DNA from: Hymenobacter glacialis
GTDB lineage: Bacteria > Bacteroidota > Bacteroidia > Cytophagales > Hymenobacteraceae
Length of the DNA stretch: 64,000 nucleotides
Direction: 5' to 3'
Assembly (NCBI RefSeq): GCF_001816165.1
Contig: NZ_MDZC01000123.1
Span: forward strand, 62,001 to 126,000
The position numbers were made by a program, and so were the translations under genes. Within the stretch, counting starts at the first letter, position 1. The number at the start of each line of letters is the position of its first letter. The notes beneath the pieces are model-generated. The model was not told the origin of the DNA. It ran no database searches and saw only the letters and a program-made list of their open reading frames with translations. This document shows, one piece after another, positions 52,911-61,388 of this stretch.

Positions 52911-53636
52911 CTACCAATTCCGGCTCCGCAGCGCGAGCCGCGTGCCCAGCAGGGCCACCGCCACCACGCTGAAGAAATAAACCAGGTCGCGCGAGTCCAC
53001 CAGGCCCTTGCTCAGGTCGCGGTAGTGCGCCGCAATGCCCAGCTGGCCCACGTAATAGGCCGCGCTGCCTTCCAGCACCGACGCCAGCGAGTCGAACCCC
53101 GAATACACCAGAAAGCAGCCTACCACGGCCACCAAAAACGCAATAATCTGGTCGCGCGTGAGGGCCGAGGCCAGAATGCCAATGGCCGCAAATACGGCCG
53201 CCAGCAGCGCCAGCCCCAGGTAGGAGCCCACCGTAGCGGCCGAGTCGATGTTGCCCTCGGGGTTACCCAACTGATATACTGAGTAATAATACAGCAGCGT
53301 GGGCACCAGCGCCAGCAGCGCCAGCAGCAGGCAGGCCAGGTACTTGCCCCCGATTATCTGACCATCGGTGAGCGGCCGGGTCAGCAGCAGCTCAATGGTG
53401 CCAGCCTTCTTTTCCTCCGCAAACGTGCGCATGGTGAGGGCCGGTATCAGGAACAGAAATATCCACGGGGCCAGGTTAAACAGCGTTTGCAGGTCGGCGT
53501 AGCCGTAGTCCAGCACGCTGCTATCGGGAAATACCCACACGAACAGGCCGGTTGCAATCAAAAACACCCCCAGCACCACATAGGCCACGGGGGAGTTCAG
53601 AAAAGCGTTGAATTCTTTTTGAAGGATGGTTAGCAT
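52911..53636 (-). CDS. gldF: gliding motility-associated ABC permease GldF
   Basis: A 241-residue membrane protein with six hydrophobic helices. ABC-2 type features: MLTILQKEFNAFLNSPVAYV at the N-terminus, and TMRTFAEEKKAGTIELLLTR with RPLTDGQIIGGKYLA. It is the membrane permease for GldA/GldG. Overlaps nothing; a 153-bp spacer with a palindrome separates it from gldA, in the same orientation. Confidence 0.95.
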   Translation of the reverse strand: MLTILQKEFNAFLNSPVAYVVLGVFLIATGLFVWVFPDSSVLDYGYADLQTLFNLAPWIFLFLIPALTMRTFAEEKKAGTIELLLTRPLTDGQIIGGKYLACLLLALLALVPTLLYYYSVYQLGNPEGNIDSAATVGSYLGLALLAAVFAAIGILASALTRDQIIAFLVAVVGCFLVYSGFDSLASVLEGSAAYYVGQLGIAAHYRDLSKGLVDSRDLVYFFSVVAVALLGTRLALRSRNW

Positions 53637-53663
53637 AAGGTATCTGAAGCCAATTGTTGCAGG

Positions 53664-53760
53664 ACGTCATGCTGAGCTTGCCGAAGCATCTCTACCGCTT
53701 CGTTGCACCGATTGGTATACTGTTGCGGTAGAGCTGCTTCGGCTGCGCTCAGCATGACGT
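53664..53760. repeat. ACGTCATGCTGAGC palindrome in the gldA-gldF spacer
   Basis: ACGTCATGCTGAGCTTGCCG and AAGCATCTCTACCG are mirrored by CGGTAGAGCTGCTTCGGC and GCTCAGCATGACGT with a few mismatches. Confidence 0.85.
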
Positions 53761-53789
53761 GCTATTTTGGTCGTTCTATTCAGGCATTT

Positions 53790-54698
53790 CTATTTTGTCA
53801 ATTCCCCAAACACCTCTTCCAGGCTCTGCTGCTCCTGGCGCAGGCCTAGCAGTATCCAGCCTTCCTGCCCGGCCAGGCGCGACACGGCGGCGCGCACGTC
53901 GGTGCCCGGCGCGGTGCGCAGTAGGACCGCGCCATCGGGGGCTAACTCCACGTAGCGCACGTTGGGCAGTTGGGCCAGCTTGGCGGTGTCCACGGGGCCT
54001 TCAAACTCGGCGCGCACCACGGTTTCGCCGACGGCGCGGGCTGCCAGCTCGGCCACGGGGCTGTCGGCCACCAGCTTGCCCCGGCTGATGATGAGCACGC
54101 GAGAGCACAGCGCCGTGACTTCTGGCAGAATATGGGTGCTGAAAATGACGGTTTTATCCTCGCCCACTTCGCGGATGAGCTGGCGAATTTCCAGAATCTG
54201 GTTGGGGTCGAGGCCGGTGGTAGGCTCGTCGAGAATGAGCACATCCGGGTCATGAATCAGGGCCTGGGCCAGGCCCACGCGCTGGCGGTAGCCCTTGCTC
54301 AGCGCGCCAATCTGTTTGTTCTGCTCGCGGCTCAGGCCCACGCGGCGCACCAGCTCGGCCACGCGGGCGCGTAGGTTTTTGCCAGACAACCCGTGCACCG
54401 ACCCAATGAATTCAAGGTACTCGTGCACGTACATGTCCAGGTAGAGCGGGTTGTGCTCGGGCAGGTAGCCCACGTGGCGGCGCACGTCGAGGCTGTGGCT
54501 GAGCACATCAAACCCGGCCACGCGCACCGTACCGGCCGTGGGCGGGAGGTAGCCGGTGGCAATTTTCATGGTGGTGCTTTTGCCCGCGCCATTCGGCCCC
54601 AGAAAGCCCACTATTTCCCCCTTGCCAGCCGTGAAGCTGATGTTGTCCACGGCGTTTTGGGTGCCATAGGTTTTGGTCAGGTTTTCTATTTCTACCAT
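53790..54698 (-). CDS. gldA: gliding motility-associated ABC ATPase GldA
   Basis: A 302-residue ABC-2 type ATPase. Walker A GPNGAGKSTT, signature SKGYRQR, Walker B LILDEPTTGLDP, H-loop STHILPE. The sequence through the first 215 residues follows GldA; the C-terminal 85 residues are the usual DUF4162-like extension (FEGPVDTAKLAQL, QEQQSLEEVFGEL). It powers GldF/GldG. 26 bp upstream is the stop of the TlpA-like gene. Confidence 0.95.
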   Translation of the reverse strand: MVEIENLTKTYGTQNAVDNISFTAGKGEIVGFLGPNGAGKSTTMKIATGYLPPTAGTVRVAGFDVLSHSLDVRRHVGYLPEHNPLYLDMYVHEYLEFIGSVHGLSGKNLRARVAELVRRVGLSREQNKQIGALSKGYRQRVGLAQALIHDPDVLILDEPTTGLDPNQILEIRQLIREVGEDKTVIFSTHILPEVTALCSRVLIISRGKLVADSPVAELAARAVGETVVRAEFEGPVDTAKLAQLPNVRYVELAPDGAVLLRTAPGTDVRAAVSRLAGQEGWILLGLRQEQQSLEEVFGELTK

Positions 54699-54724
54699 CA
54701 GAAGAGCGGTGTTGGCTCGCTAAA

Positions 54725-55846
54725 TTATTCTTTCAAGGCTGCTTTGATGGCCGCTTCAAGTTGGGGAGTGTACCCGGATTCGTCAAGAACTACTTTGCCG
54801 TTTCTTCCAACGAGCACATAGCGGGGAAAAGAGCGTAATTGGTACGCTGCTTCCACCGCCTCGGTGCCCAGCACGGTGACGTAGCGGGCTTGCTGCCGCT
54901 TCATAATTCCCTGCGCGCGTTCCGCACTTTTCGGGTCCATCAGCACGCCCAGCACGACGAATCCCTGCTTGGCGTACTCGTCCTGCAAGTGTTGTATTTC
55001 AGGCATCGCCGCAATGCAAGGGCTGCAGGACGTGGTCCAGAAATCCAGCAGCACGGTTTTGCCGCGGTAGCTGCTCAGCTGAACCGGCGCTTTGGCAAAG
55101 TTTACCAGCTTGAAAGCCGGCGCGGGCTTCCCCACAAGAGCCGACGCCTTGCGCGGCTCCTCGGCCACGACGGGAGCGGCCGTGTGAGTCGTCAAAAACG
55201 ATTTGCTTGCAAGGACTTGCTCGTCAAGGGGGTTATTAACCCGAGTTTCAGACAAAATCTTGATGATACTCGACTGGCCCCCGGCTTTTTGGCTTACCGT
55301 ACGCACCATTTTCGGGCGGTTGGTGGCTTCGTCCAGCACGAGGTAGGTGTAGCGGTTCCGCTCGTCAACGTTGGGACGGTCGGAGTAGTGCAGCCGTAGG
55401 ATGGCTCCCTGCGGCCCGGTTTGGTAGGTCACGGATTCGTAGCCCGGCTCGATAGCCAGAAGTTCTGGAACCAGCATCTGGCCGCCAGGGCTACCTGGTA
55501 GGCCGGGTCTATAAGGGTTAATGTTTAGTTTAAAAGTCCTGGCTTTATCATCCAGTTCGTAGCCGACTTTGCCATCGTACCAGTACCCTCTTGCCGCGTC
55601 GAAGTGGGTGCCCAGAAACCTTGCTCCGAAGACGCTGCTCGCGGGGTCGCGCTGCATAATGGCCTGCCCCTTGCGGTTCCAGACAGCTTTATTGGGGAAC
55701 GTATCAATTCGCTGTACCATGTAGGCCACCGTATTGAGCGTGCCCAGTGCAGCTTGGTACTGCGCCAGCGCCTGCTCGCCGGTTTGGGCGTGGCCAATTT
55801 CGGCAACGCCAAGAACGGCTACAACGGCGGCGAACATTCTTTTCAT
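54725..55846 (-). CDS. secreted TlpA-like thioredoxin-fold protein
   Basis: A 373-residue protein with signal peptide (to GHAQTGEQA) and an N-terminal domain (25-230) that resembles a lipoprotein-sorting/LolA-like or DUF2092 fold (QRIDTFPNKAVWNRKGQ, YTYLVLDEATNRPKMV). The C-terminal thioredoxin domain (about 240-373) has CxxC in WTTSCSPCIAAMP. It probably reduces or delivers electrons to periplasmic thiols. Substrate unknown. Confidence 0.85.
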   Translation of the reverse strand: MKRMFAAVVAVLGVAEIGHAQTGEQALAQYQAALGTLNTVAYMVQRIDTFPNKAVWNRKGQAIMQRDPASSVFGARFLGTHFDAARGYWYDGKVGYELDDKARTFKLNINPYRPGLPGSPGGQMLVPELLAIEPGYESVTYQTGPQGAILRLHYSDRPNVDERNRYTYLVLDEATNRPKMVRTVSQKAGGQSSIIKILSETRVNNPLDEQVLASKSFLTTHTAAPVVAEEPRKASALVGKPAPAFKLVNFAKAPVQLSSYRGKTVLLDFWTTSCSPCIAAMPEIQHLQDEYAKQGFVVLGVLMDPKSAERAQGIMKRQQARYVTVLGTEAVEAAYQLRSFPRYVLVGRNGKVVLDESGYTPQLEAAIKAALKE

Positions 55847-55888
55847 GGGTAGGAAACGAAGTATTTAAAAGGACTAAGCAATGCCGGG

Positions 55889-56584
55889 CTACTTCTTGGG
55901 TTGCAGCGGCCGCATTTCCACTTCCACCACGTGAAAGTTGAAGGGCGTTTCGAGAGAGTAGATGATGAAGCCGGCAATGTCGGCCGGGCTCATCATCGCA
56001 TCGTTGGGCGTAGTGCCCGGAATGTCATCGAAGAAGTTGGTCTGCGTCGAGCCCGGGCTAACACACGTCACTTTGATGCCATGGTTGCGCACTTCCTTAA
56101 ACAATGACTGCGAAAAGCCGCGCACCGCAAATTTGGAGGCGCAGTAACCGGCCATGTTTTCGATGCCGGTGGTGCCCGCAATGCTGGCTATGTTGATGAT
56201 GTGGCCCACTTGCTGGCGCTTCATCTGGGGTAGTACGGCGCGCGAGCAGAAGAACGTGCCGTGTACGTTGGTGTCGAACATCAGCTTCCAATCGTCGGTC
56301 TTAAACCCGTCAACGGCCCCTGCAATGCCCAGGCCGGCGTTGTTCACCAGCACGTGTATTTCGGGGCCCAGCTCGCGCTGGGTGTTGGTCAGCGCCTCGG
56401 CCACGGCCACTTCGTCGCGCACGTCGCACTCAAAAAACTGAAACCGCTCGTGCACCAGGCCTTCGGGGGCGGTGCGGCCCCAGCCGGCCACGGCGGCGCC
56501 GCGGGCCAGCAGCGCTTCCACGGTGGCGCGGCCTATTCCTTTGCTTGCGCCCGTAACAATAGCGACTTTGCCAGTAAGGTCCAT
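55889..56584 (-). CDS. SDR family oxidoreductase
   Basis: A 231-residue classical SDR. TGASKGIGRA cofactor motif, NNAG (VLVNNAGLGIAG), catalytic Ser in IINIASIAGTT and Y/K in GYCASKFAVRG. Resembles 3-ketoacyl-ACP reductase or sepiapterin-reductase-like enzymes; substrate not decidable. It shares a divergent spacer of only 27 bp with the GIN-domain gene. Confidence 0.92.
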   Translation of the reverse strand: MDLTGKVAIVTGASKGIGRATVEALLARGAAVAGWGRTAPEGLVHERFQFFECDVRDEVAVAEALTNTQRELGPEIHVLVNNAGLGIAGAVDGFKTDDWKLMFDTNVHGTFFCSRAVLPQMKRQQVGHIINIASIAGTTGIENMAGYCASKFAVRGFSQSLFKEVRNHGIKVTCVSPGSTQTNFFDDIPGTTPNDAMMSPADIAGFIIYSLETPFNFHVVEVEMRPLQPKK

Positions 56585-56585
56585 T

Positions 56586-56593
56586 TATCTTTG
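56586..56593 (+). promoter_or_regulatory. -7 box of the GIN-domain gene
   Basis: TATCTTTG, a perfect TAnnTTTG, 18 nt before the ATG at 56612. Confidence 0.5.
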
Positions 56594-56611
56594 ATAAAAT
56601 TAGAAAAGCAA

Positions 56612-57409
56612 ATGCGTGATACGAGTTTGCGGCCGCAAGTTAGCCGCGCCGAGGGGTTTGGGGGGCAGGTGCTGGCGGGCCGGGGCCTAGCGGGCCTGGC
56701 GTTGCTGGCCGGCCTCAGCGCCTGCGGGCCCGGCCACGGCGGCGACTGCCTGAAAAGCACCGGCTCCATCATCACCGAACGCCGGGACGTGGAAGCCGGC
56801 CTCGTCACCGTCACGGCCTACGACAACGTGGACCTGCGCCTGGTGCAGGACACCCAAACCTACGCCGAGGTGCAGGCCGGCAAAAACCTAATCGGCGACA
56901 TCGAATTCACCCGCAAGGGCGACGCCCTCGAAATTGCCAACACCAGCCGCTGCAACTGGGCCCGGCGCTACGACTCGCCCCGCGTGGTCACGCTGCACCT
57001 GCCCAGCATCACCAACGTGTTTTTGCGGGGCCAGGGCAACGGCAGCACCGTGGGCCAGTTCGTGCAGGACACCATTTTCTTCCACAACATCGGCTCCGGC
57101 GATTACGACATCGACGTGAAAGCCAAAATGCTATTCCTCGACCAATACGAGCTGGGCGACATCAACGTGCGCGGGTCGGCCGAGGAAATGAATTTCACGC
57201 TGGGAGGCATCGGCCGCCTGTTTGCCCAAAACCTGTCCCTGCGCCGCTGCTATTTCACCATGACCCGCGACAGCGGCGGCGACGCTCACGTGCGCGCTTC
57301 CGACGCCGTGGCCGGCACCCACGCGGGCACCGGCACGCTTTACTACGGTGGCAATCCGGCCTTCACCGAAATCAAGATTACCGGTAAAGGCAGTCAGAAA
57401 ACCGAGTAA
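56612..57409 (+). CDS. GIN-domain (DUF2807-like) lipoprotein
   Basis: A 265-residue protein from MRDTSLRPQVSRAEGF; the longer upstream frame is the shadow of the divergent SDR. A lipobox (LSAC) sits about residue 38, unusually far in, so the start may be later. The mature part is an auto-transporter-adhesin-like beta helix (VTAYDNVDLRLVQ, GDIEFTRKGDALEIAN, TNVFLRGQGNGS, TLYYGGNPAFTEIK). Such Bacteroidota proteins are surface-exposed and of unknown function. Confidence 0.8.
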   Translation: MRDTSLRPQVSRAEGFGGQVLAGRGLAGLALLAGLSACGPGHGGDCLKSTGSIITERRDVEAGLVTVTAYDNVDLRLVQDTQTYAEVQAGKNLIGDIEFTRKGDALEIANTSRCNWARRYDSPRVVTLHLPSITNVFLRGQGNGSTVGQFVQDTIFFHNIGSGDYDIDVKAKMLFLDQYELGDINVRGSAEEMNFTLGGIGRLFAQNLSLRRCYFTMTRDSGGDAHVRASDAVAGTHAGTGTLYYGGNPAFTEIKITGKGSQKTE

Positions 57410-57413
57410 AAAT

Positions 57414-58136
57414 CTACAAATCGCCCAGCTGCGGCCGAATCAGCAGTTCTTCAATCACGGCCTGGGGCGAAAGGGAGTAGGCTCCAAAAACGGCCTCGGC
57501 TACATCCTCGGATTTCACGAACCGGTCGGCGGGCAGGTCGATGCCTTCCCAGCTGGCCGTGAGGGTGGGGCCGGGGAGCACGGCCGTCACGCGCACGCCG
57601 CTGGGCTTAAGCTCCTCGCGCAGGTTTTTGGTGAAGCCCAGCAGGGCGTGCTTGGCAATGCCGTAGGAGCCGCCGTTGGGGTAGGCCGTGATGCTGGCCG
57701 TTGAGCAAATGGTGAAAATATGCCCGCGGCGCCGGGCTAGGAAGCCCGGCAGCAGGGGCAAGGTCACGTCGTAGGCACTGAGCAGGTTCACGGCCAGCAT
57801 CTGGCGGAGCTGCGAGCCGTCGGCGGGCTCGTCTTGCAAGCGGCCGGGCACAAAGGCGCCGGCATTGTTCACCAGCACTTCCACGGGCAGGCCCACTGCC
57901 AGTACGAAAGCCGCAAACCGGGCGCAGTCTTCAGCCCGGCTCAGGTCGGCCGGCATTGTATGCAATATGGCGCCGGGAACAACGGCTTCCATAGCAGTTG
58001 TAAGGGCGGCCAAATCATCGGCCGACCGGGCGCAAGTGGCCACTGGGTAGCCTGCCTGCAGAAAGCGCGACACTACGGCGCGGCCAATACCTTTGCTGCC
58101 GCCGGTGACGACAATTAATTTTTCGTTCGTTTGCAC
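57414..58136 (-). CDS. SDR family oxidoreductase
   Basis: A 240-residue SDR with GTG start. TGGSKGIGRAVV motif, VLVNNAGAFVPG, Ser in FTICSTASIT and Y/K in SYGIAKHALLG. The form of the catalytic region and size resemble sepiapterin reductase-like SDRs. Its stop is 4 bp from the convergent GIN-gene stop. Paralogous only in fold to the SDR at 55889. Confidence 0.9.
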   Translation of the reverse strand: MQTNEKLIVVTGGSKGIGRAVVSRFLQAGYPVATCARSADDLAALTTAMEAVVPGAILHTMPADLSRAEDCARFAAFVLAVGLPVEVLVNNAGAFVPGRLQDEPADGSQLRQMLAVNLLSAYDVTLPLLPGFLARRRGHIFTICSTASITAYPNGGSYGIAKHALLGFTKNLREELKPSGVRVTAVLPGPTLTASWEGIDLPADRFVKSEDVAEAVFGAYSLSPQAVIEELLIRPQLGDL

Positions 58137-58237
58137 TTTTTGCTTCTGATTTTACGTAAGGTGCCGCATTGCACCGCCTCTGGCTAGCAGCAACACGGCC
58201 GCCCAAACTTCGGTTTTTATTCCCCAACTCCTGCCCA

Positions 58238-58969
58238 ATGCTCAAAACTTTTGGTACGTTCATCCTTTTCCTACGTGGCATGGTCACGCGCACCGAGAGT
58301 TTTCGGGTGCTCTGGAACCGCACCATGGAAGAGGCCATGCTCATCGGGGTCGATTCCATCGTCATTGTCTCCATCGTTTCGGCGTTCATCGGAGCCGTTA
58401 CCTGTGTGCAGATTGCTTACAACCTCACCAACCCGCTCATTCCGCAGTCCACCATCGGCTACATGGTGCGCGAAATGACCATTCTGGAGCTGGCGCCCAC
58501 CATCACCAGCATCGTGCTGGCTGGCAAAGTGGGCAGCAGCATTGCGGGTGGCCTGGGCACCATGCGCATCACCGAGCAGGTGTCGGCGCTGGAGGTGATG
58601 GGCATCAACTCTACCTCTTATCTGGTGCTGCCGCGCATCATTGCGGCCCTGCTCATGTTCCCGCTGCTGGTTATTGTGGCCATGATGCTGTCCATTTTGG
58701 GCGGGTACCTGGCCGGCACCCTTACCGGTGTGATGACTTCGCAGGCCTACATCGAAGGCATTCGCACCGATTTCATTCCCTACAACATCGTATTTGCCTT
58801 GATTAAGGCCGTGGTATTCGCCTTCCTGGTGTCTGGCATTTCGGCGTTCAAGGGCTACTACACCACCGGCGGCGCCCTCGAAGTAGGAGCGGCCAGCACC
58901 GGCGCCGTTACCAATTCCATCATCGCCATTCTGCTTGCTGACTTTGCGTTGGCGGCCCTGTTGCTTTAA
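58238..58969 (+). CDS. mlaE: MlaE-family ABC permease
   Basis: A 243-residue permease from MLKTFGTFILFLRG. Family features: five to six helices, VGSSIAGGLGTMRITEQVSALEVMGIN near the middle (shown in part as GTMRITEQVSALEVMG) and the ending LLADFALAALLL. It forms with MlaF the phospholipid/sterol-type transporter that maintains outer-membrane lipid asymmetry. The ATG is chosen since upstream residues are non-coding. Operon with mlaF across a palindromic spacer. Confidence 0.92.
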   Translation: MLKTFGTFILFLRGMVTRTESFRVLWNRTMEEAMLIGVDSIVIVSIVSAFIGAVTCVQIAYNLTNPLIPQSTIGYMVREMTILELAPTITSIVLAGKVGSSIAGGLGTMRITEQVSALEVMGINSTSYLVLPRIIAALLMFPLLVIVAMMLSILGGYLAGTLTGVMTSQAYIEGIRTDFIPYNIVFALIKAVVFAFLVSGISAFKGYYTTGGALEVGAASTGAVTNSIIAILLADFALAALLL

Positions 58970-59054
58970 GCTGTTAGCTAATAGCTGCCAGGTATTAGCC
59001 GCGCTCAATTTGATGGTTCAAAAGCTAACAGCTAACGGCTATTGGCTAACAGCT
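58969..59054. repeat. AGCTAACAGCTA word palindrome between mlaE and mlaF
   Basis: AGCTGTTAGCTAATAGCTG (58969-58987, starting at the mlaE stop) pairs with GGCTATTGGCTAACAGCT (59037-59054). The word GCTAAC recurs several times between. It ends 8 nt before the mlaF ATG. Confidence 0.85.
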
Positions 59055-59062
59055 AAAAAAAA

Positions 59063-59878
59063 ATGATTGAAGTATCCAATATTGAAAAATCCTTCGACGG
59101 CACTGCTGTTCTCAAAGGGATTTCGTGCGTGTTCGAAACCGGCAAGTGCAACCTGCTGCTGGGCGGCTCCGGTACCGGCAAAAGCGTGTTGCTCCAGTGC
59201 ATTGTGGGCCTGATGAAGCCTGATATCGGCTCCATCACCTTCGATGGCACCATATACACCAACAGCAAGGTTGATATCCGGCAGGAAATCCGGCGCAAAA
59301 TCGGGATGCTCTTCCAGGGTTCGGCCCTGTTCGACTCCATGACGGTGGCCGAGAATGTGGAGTTTCCGCTGCAGATGCTCACGCCCGAAATGACCCCCGA
59401 AGAGCGGCGCGAGCGGGTAGCGTTTTGCCTTAAGCGCGTGGGGCTGGAAAACGCCGGCAATAAAATGCCCGCCGAAATCTCGGGTGGCATGAAAAAGCGC
59501 GTGGGCATTGCCCGCGCCATCGCCCCGCAGTGTACCTACCTGTTCTGCGACGAGCCCAACTCCGGCCTCGACCCCGCCACCAGCATCAAAATCGACCAGC
59601 TCATTTACGAAATCACCCACGAGTACGACATCACCACCGTCATCGTGACGCACGACATGAACTCCGTGATTGAAATTGGGGAGCACATTATTTTCCTGCA
59701 CCAGGGCAAAAAGCTCTGGGACGGTACCAAGGAAGAAATTCTGAATGCCACGGTTCCCGAGCTGCGGGACTTCATCTTCAGCAGCAGCCTGGTGCGGGCC
59801 GCCAAGCGCATCGACGAAGAGACTGAAGGCGGCATGGCCGCTTTCGCCGAAGAGGGCGACGCCGGCGCCGGCATCTAG
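59063..59878 (+). CDS. mlaF: MlaF-like ABC ATPase
   Basis: A 271-residue ATPase partner of MlaE. Walker A GGSGTGKSVL, a long Q-loop segment (GMLFQGSALFDSMTV), signature ISGGMKKRVGIARAI, Walker B LFCDEPNSGLDP, H-loop VTHDMNS. GALFDS-type Q-loop and SGGM are MlaF hallmarks. Start MIEVSNIEKSFDG is secure. The C-terminal 20 residues are Ala/Glu-rich. Confidence 0.95.
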   Translation: MIEVSNIEKSFDGTAVLKGISCVFETGKCNLLLGGSGTGKSVLLQCIVGLMKPDIGSITFDGTIYTNSKVDIRQEIRRKIGMLFQGSALFDSMTVAENVEFPLQMLTPEMTPEERRERVAFCLKRVGLENAGNKMPAEISGGMKKRVGIARAIAPQCTYLFCDEPNSGLDPATSIKIDQLIYEITHEYDITTVIVTHDMNSVIEIGEHIIFLHQGKKLWDGTKEEILNATVPELRDFIFSSSLVRAAKRIDEETEGGMAAFAEEGDAGAGI

Positions 59879-59898
59879 CTCTCGCCGGAACGTATTTT

Positions 59899-59945
59899 AA
59901 AAAGCAGCGTCCCCTGAGTTATCAACTCAGGGGACGCTGCTTTTT
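59899..59945. terminator. strong terminator, 22-bp perfect stem
   Basis: AAAAAGCAGCGTCCCCTGAG plus TT pairs with AACTCAGGGGACGCTGCTTT plus TT around a 3-nt loop, 20 bp after mlaF. Symmetric A/T ends let it work both ways. Confidence 0.92.
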
Positions 59946-59980
59946 GGTTGATAGATAGCTGCACAACCGGCGCGAATGCA

Positions 59981-60016
59981 CGCCTCACCCCCCGGCAGGG
60001 GCCGGGGGGTGAGGCG
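59981..60016. repeat. GC-rich perfect hairpin
   Basis: CGCCTCACCCCCCGGC and GCCGGGGGGTGAGGCG pair perfectly around AGGG. No T run follows. It may help stop transcription towards the convergent gene. Confidence 0.7.
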
Positions 60017-60063
60017 CTAGGGTGAACGACAGGCCAGTAATTTTGAAACCTGCCACTAAATCC

Positions 60064-60594
60064 CTACGCCAGCAGCAGTTTCAGGTGGCCTAGGTGGTGT
60101 TGGCCGTGCCAGGCATACATCGCCAGGGCCTGGTCGAGGGTAAAGTCGCGCTTGGTGCCCGGATGGTAGAACGTGCGCTGCCACTGCTCGGCGCTCATGT
60201 GGTGCAGCAGCGTGGCCCAGCGCGTGTGCAGGGGCTCCAGCAGCGCCAATGATACGCTGATGGGCGTGGCCGCTACATCCGGCAGCTCGGCCCAGGCTTG
60301 CTCGTCGTAGGGGCGCACGGTGGGATTTTCCTCCGTCAGGGCCAGGCGGAAGCGGAAGTAGCAGTTCATGTGCGAGTCGGCCAGGTGGTGAATGACCTGC
60401 CGGCCGCTCCAGCCGCCAGGGCGGTAGGGGCGCTCCAGGCCCGCGCTACCAATGGCCGTGGCCACGGCCGTGAGCTGGGCCGGTAAGTCGGCAATCTGTT
60501 GGACGAGGGCAGAGCGTTGGGCCGGGCTGAGGCGACCTTCCGGCAGCTGCACACGGCCAATGGGAAAGCTAAGGGATTCGTCGGGCGTATTCAT
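60064..60594 (-). CDS. DinB/YfiT-family putative metal-dependent hydrolase
   Basis: A 176-residue four-helix DinB-like protein from MNTPDESLSFPIG; the 111 residues of upstream frame are non-coding. Metal-binding His are visible in QVIHHLADSHMN and at the C-terminus in YAWHGQHHLGHL. Bacillus YfiT/BstA relatives transfer bacillithiol; Bacteroidota members are often just called YfiT-family. Divergent from the peroxiredoxin gene. Confidence 0.88.
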   Translation of the reverse strand: MNTPDESLSFPIGRVQLPEGRLSPAQRSALVQQIADLPAQLTAVATAIGSAGLERPYRPGGWSGRQVIHHLADSHMNCYFRFRLALTEENPTVRPYDEQAWAELPDVAATPISVSLALLEPLHTRWATLLHHMSAEQWQRTFYHPGTKRDFTLDQALAMYAWHGQHHLGHLKLLLA

Positions 60595-60768
60595 GCCCGC
60601 AAGTACGCAGGTCAGGCGGATACTGGCGTTGCTGGACGGAGGCCAAATCACAGCATGGCCGGGTACGCCCGCTCCCGGCCGCTCCGTATTTTGGTGCTTC
60701 GTAGAACTATCTGAAAGCGGAACTGTCTGATTAAGATAACAACAGTATTTCCAAATCAATTTTTTCCA

Positions 60769-61278
60769 ATGATTAAGCCCCGCACAAAAGTCCCCACCCT
60801 CGAGGTTGCCTTGGTCGATGGCGGCAGCTGGAACTTGGCTGATGCCAACGCCGAGTTCATGACCATGCTGGTTTTCTACCGCGGCCACCATTGCCCCGTC
60901 TGCAAAAAGAGCCTGCAGCAGTTGCAAGCCACGCTCGCCGACTTTACTGGCTTGGGCATTAAGGCCGTTGCTATTTCCACCAATACCCAGGAACTGGCCG
61001 AGAAGACCAAGCAGGAATGGAGCCTGCCCGACGTAGCCGTAGGCTACGGCCTTACCATTGAAAAGGCCCGCGAATGGGGCCTGTTCGTCTCAAAAGCCAT
61101 CAGCGATTCCGAGCCGGCCGAGTTTAGCGAGCCAGGTCTTTTCCTGGTGCAGCCCGACGGCACCCTCTACGCTGCCTCCATCCAGACCATGCCCTTCACC
61201 CGCCCCGATTTTGAGGACCTACTGGGAGGCCTCAAGTTTGTGAAGACTAAGAACTACCCTGCCCGCGGCGAGGCGTAA
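60769..61278 (+). CDS. peroxiredoxin-like (AhpC/TSA) protein
   Basis: A 169-residue thioredoxin-fold protein. It has C42-x2-C45 (HHCPVCKKS), then ISTNTQELAEKTKQEWSLPD and FLVQPDGTLY as in the AhpC/TSA-related redoxin family. CxxC rather than a lone peroxidatic Cys suggests a thiol oxidoreductase or atypical peroxidase. No signal peptide, so cytosolic. A terminator hairpin follows. Confidence 0.88.
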   Translation: MIKPRTKVPTLEVALVDGGSWNLADANAEFMTMLVFYRGHHCPVCKKSLQQLQATLADFTGLGIKAVAISTNTQELAEKTKQEWSLPDVAVGYGLTIEKAREWGLFVSKAISDSEPAEFSEPGLFLVQPDGTLYAASIQTMPFTRPDFEDLLGGLKFVKTKNYPARGEA

Positions 61279-61306
61279 CGCTCTGAAAATCATATACTAT
61301 TATATG

Positions 61307-61354
61307 AAAAAAGCCCCCTTCTCCACCCATGCGGGCGTAGAAGGGGGCTTTTTT
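61307..61354. terminator. bidirectional terminator
   Basis: AAAAAAGCCCCCTTCT pairs perfectly with AGAAGGGGGCTTTTTT around a 16-nt loop, between convergent genes. Confidence 0.92.
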
Positions 61355-61366
61355 GGGGGGGGGGGG
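61355..61366. repeat. G12 homopolymer
   Basis: Twelve G in a row directly follow the terminator T run. Such a tract is prone to slippage and to sequencing error. It lies 22 bp outside the bifunctional-nuclease gene, so it should not change a protein. Confidence 0.85.
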
Positions 61367-61388
61367 CGACTGGCAGTGCCTCAAAGGC

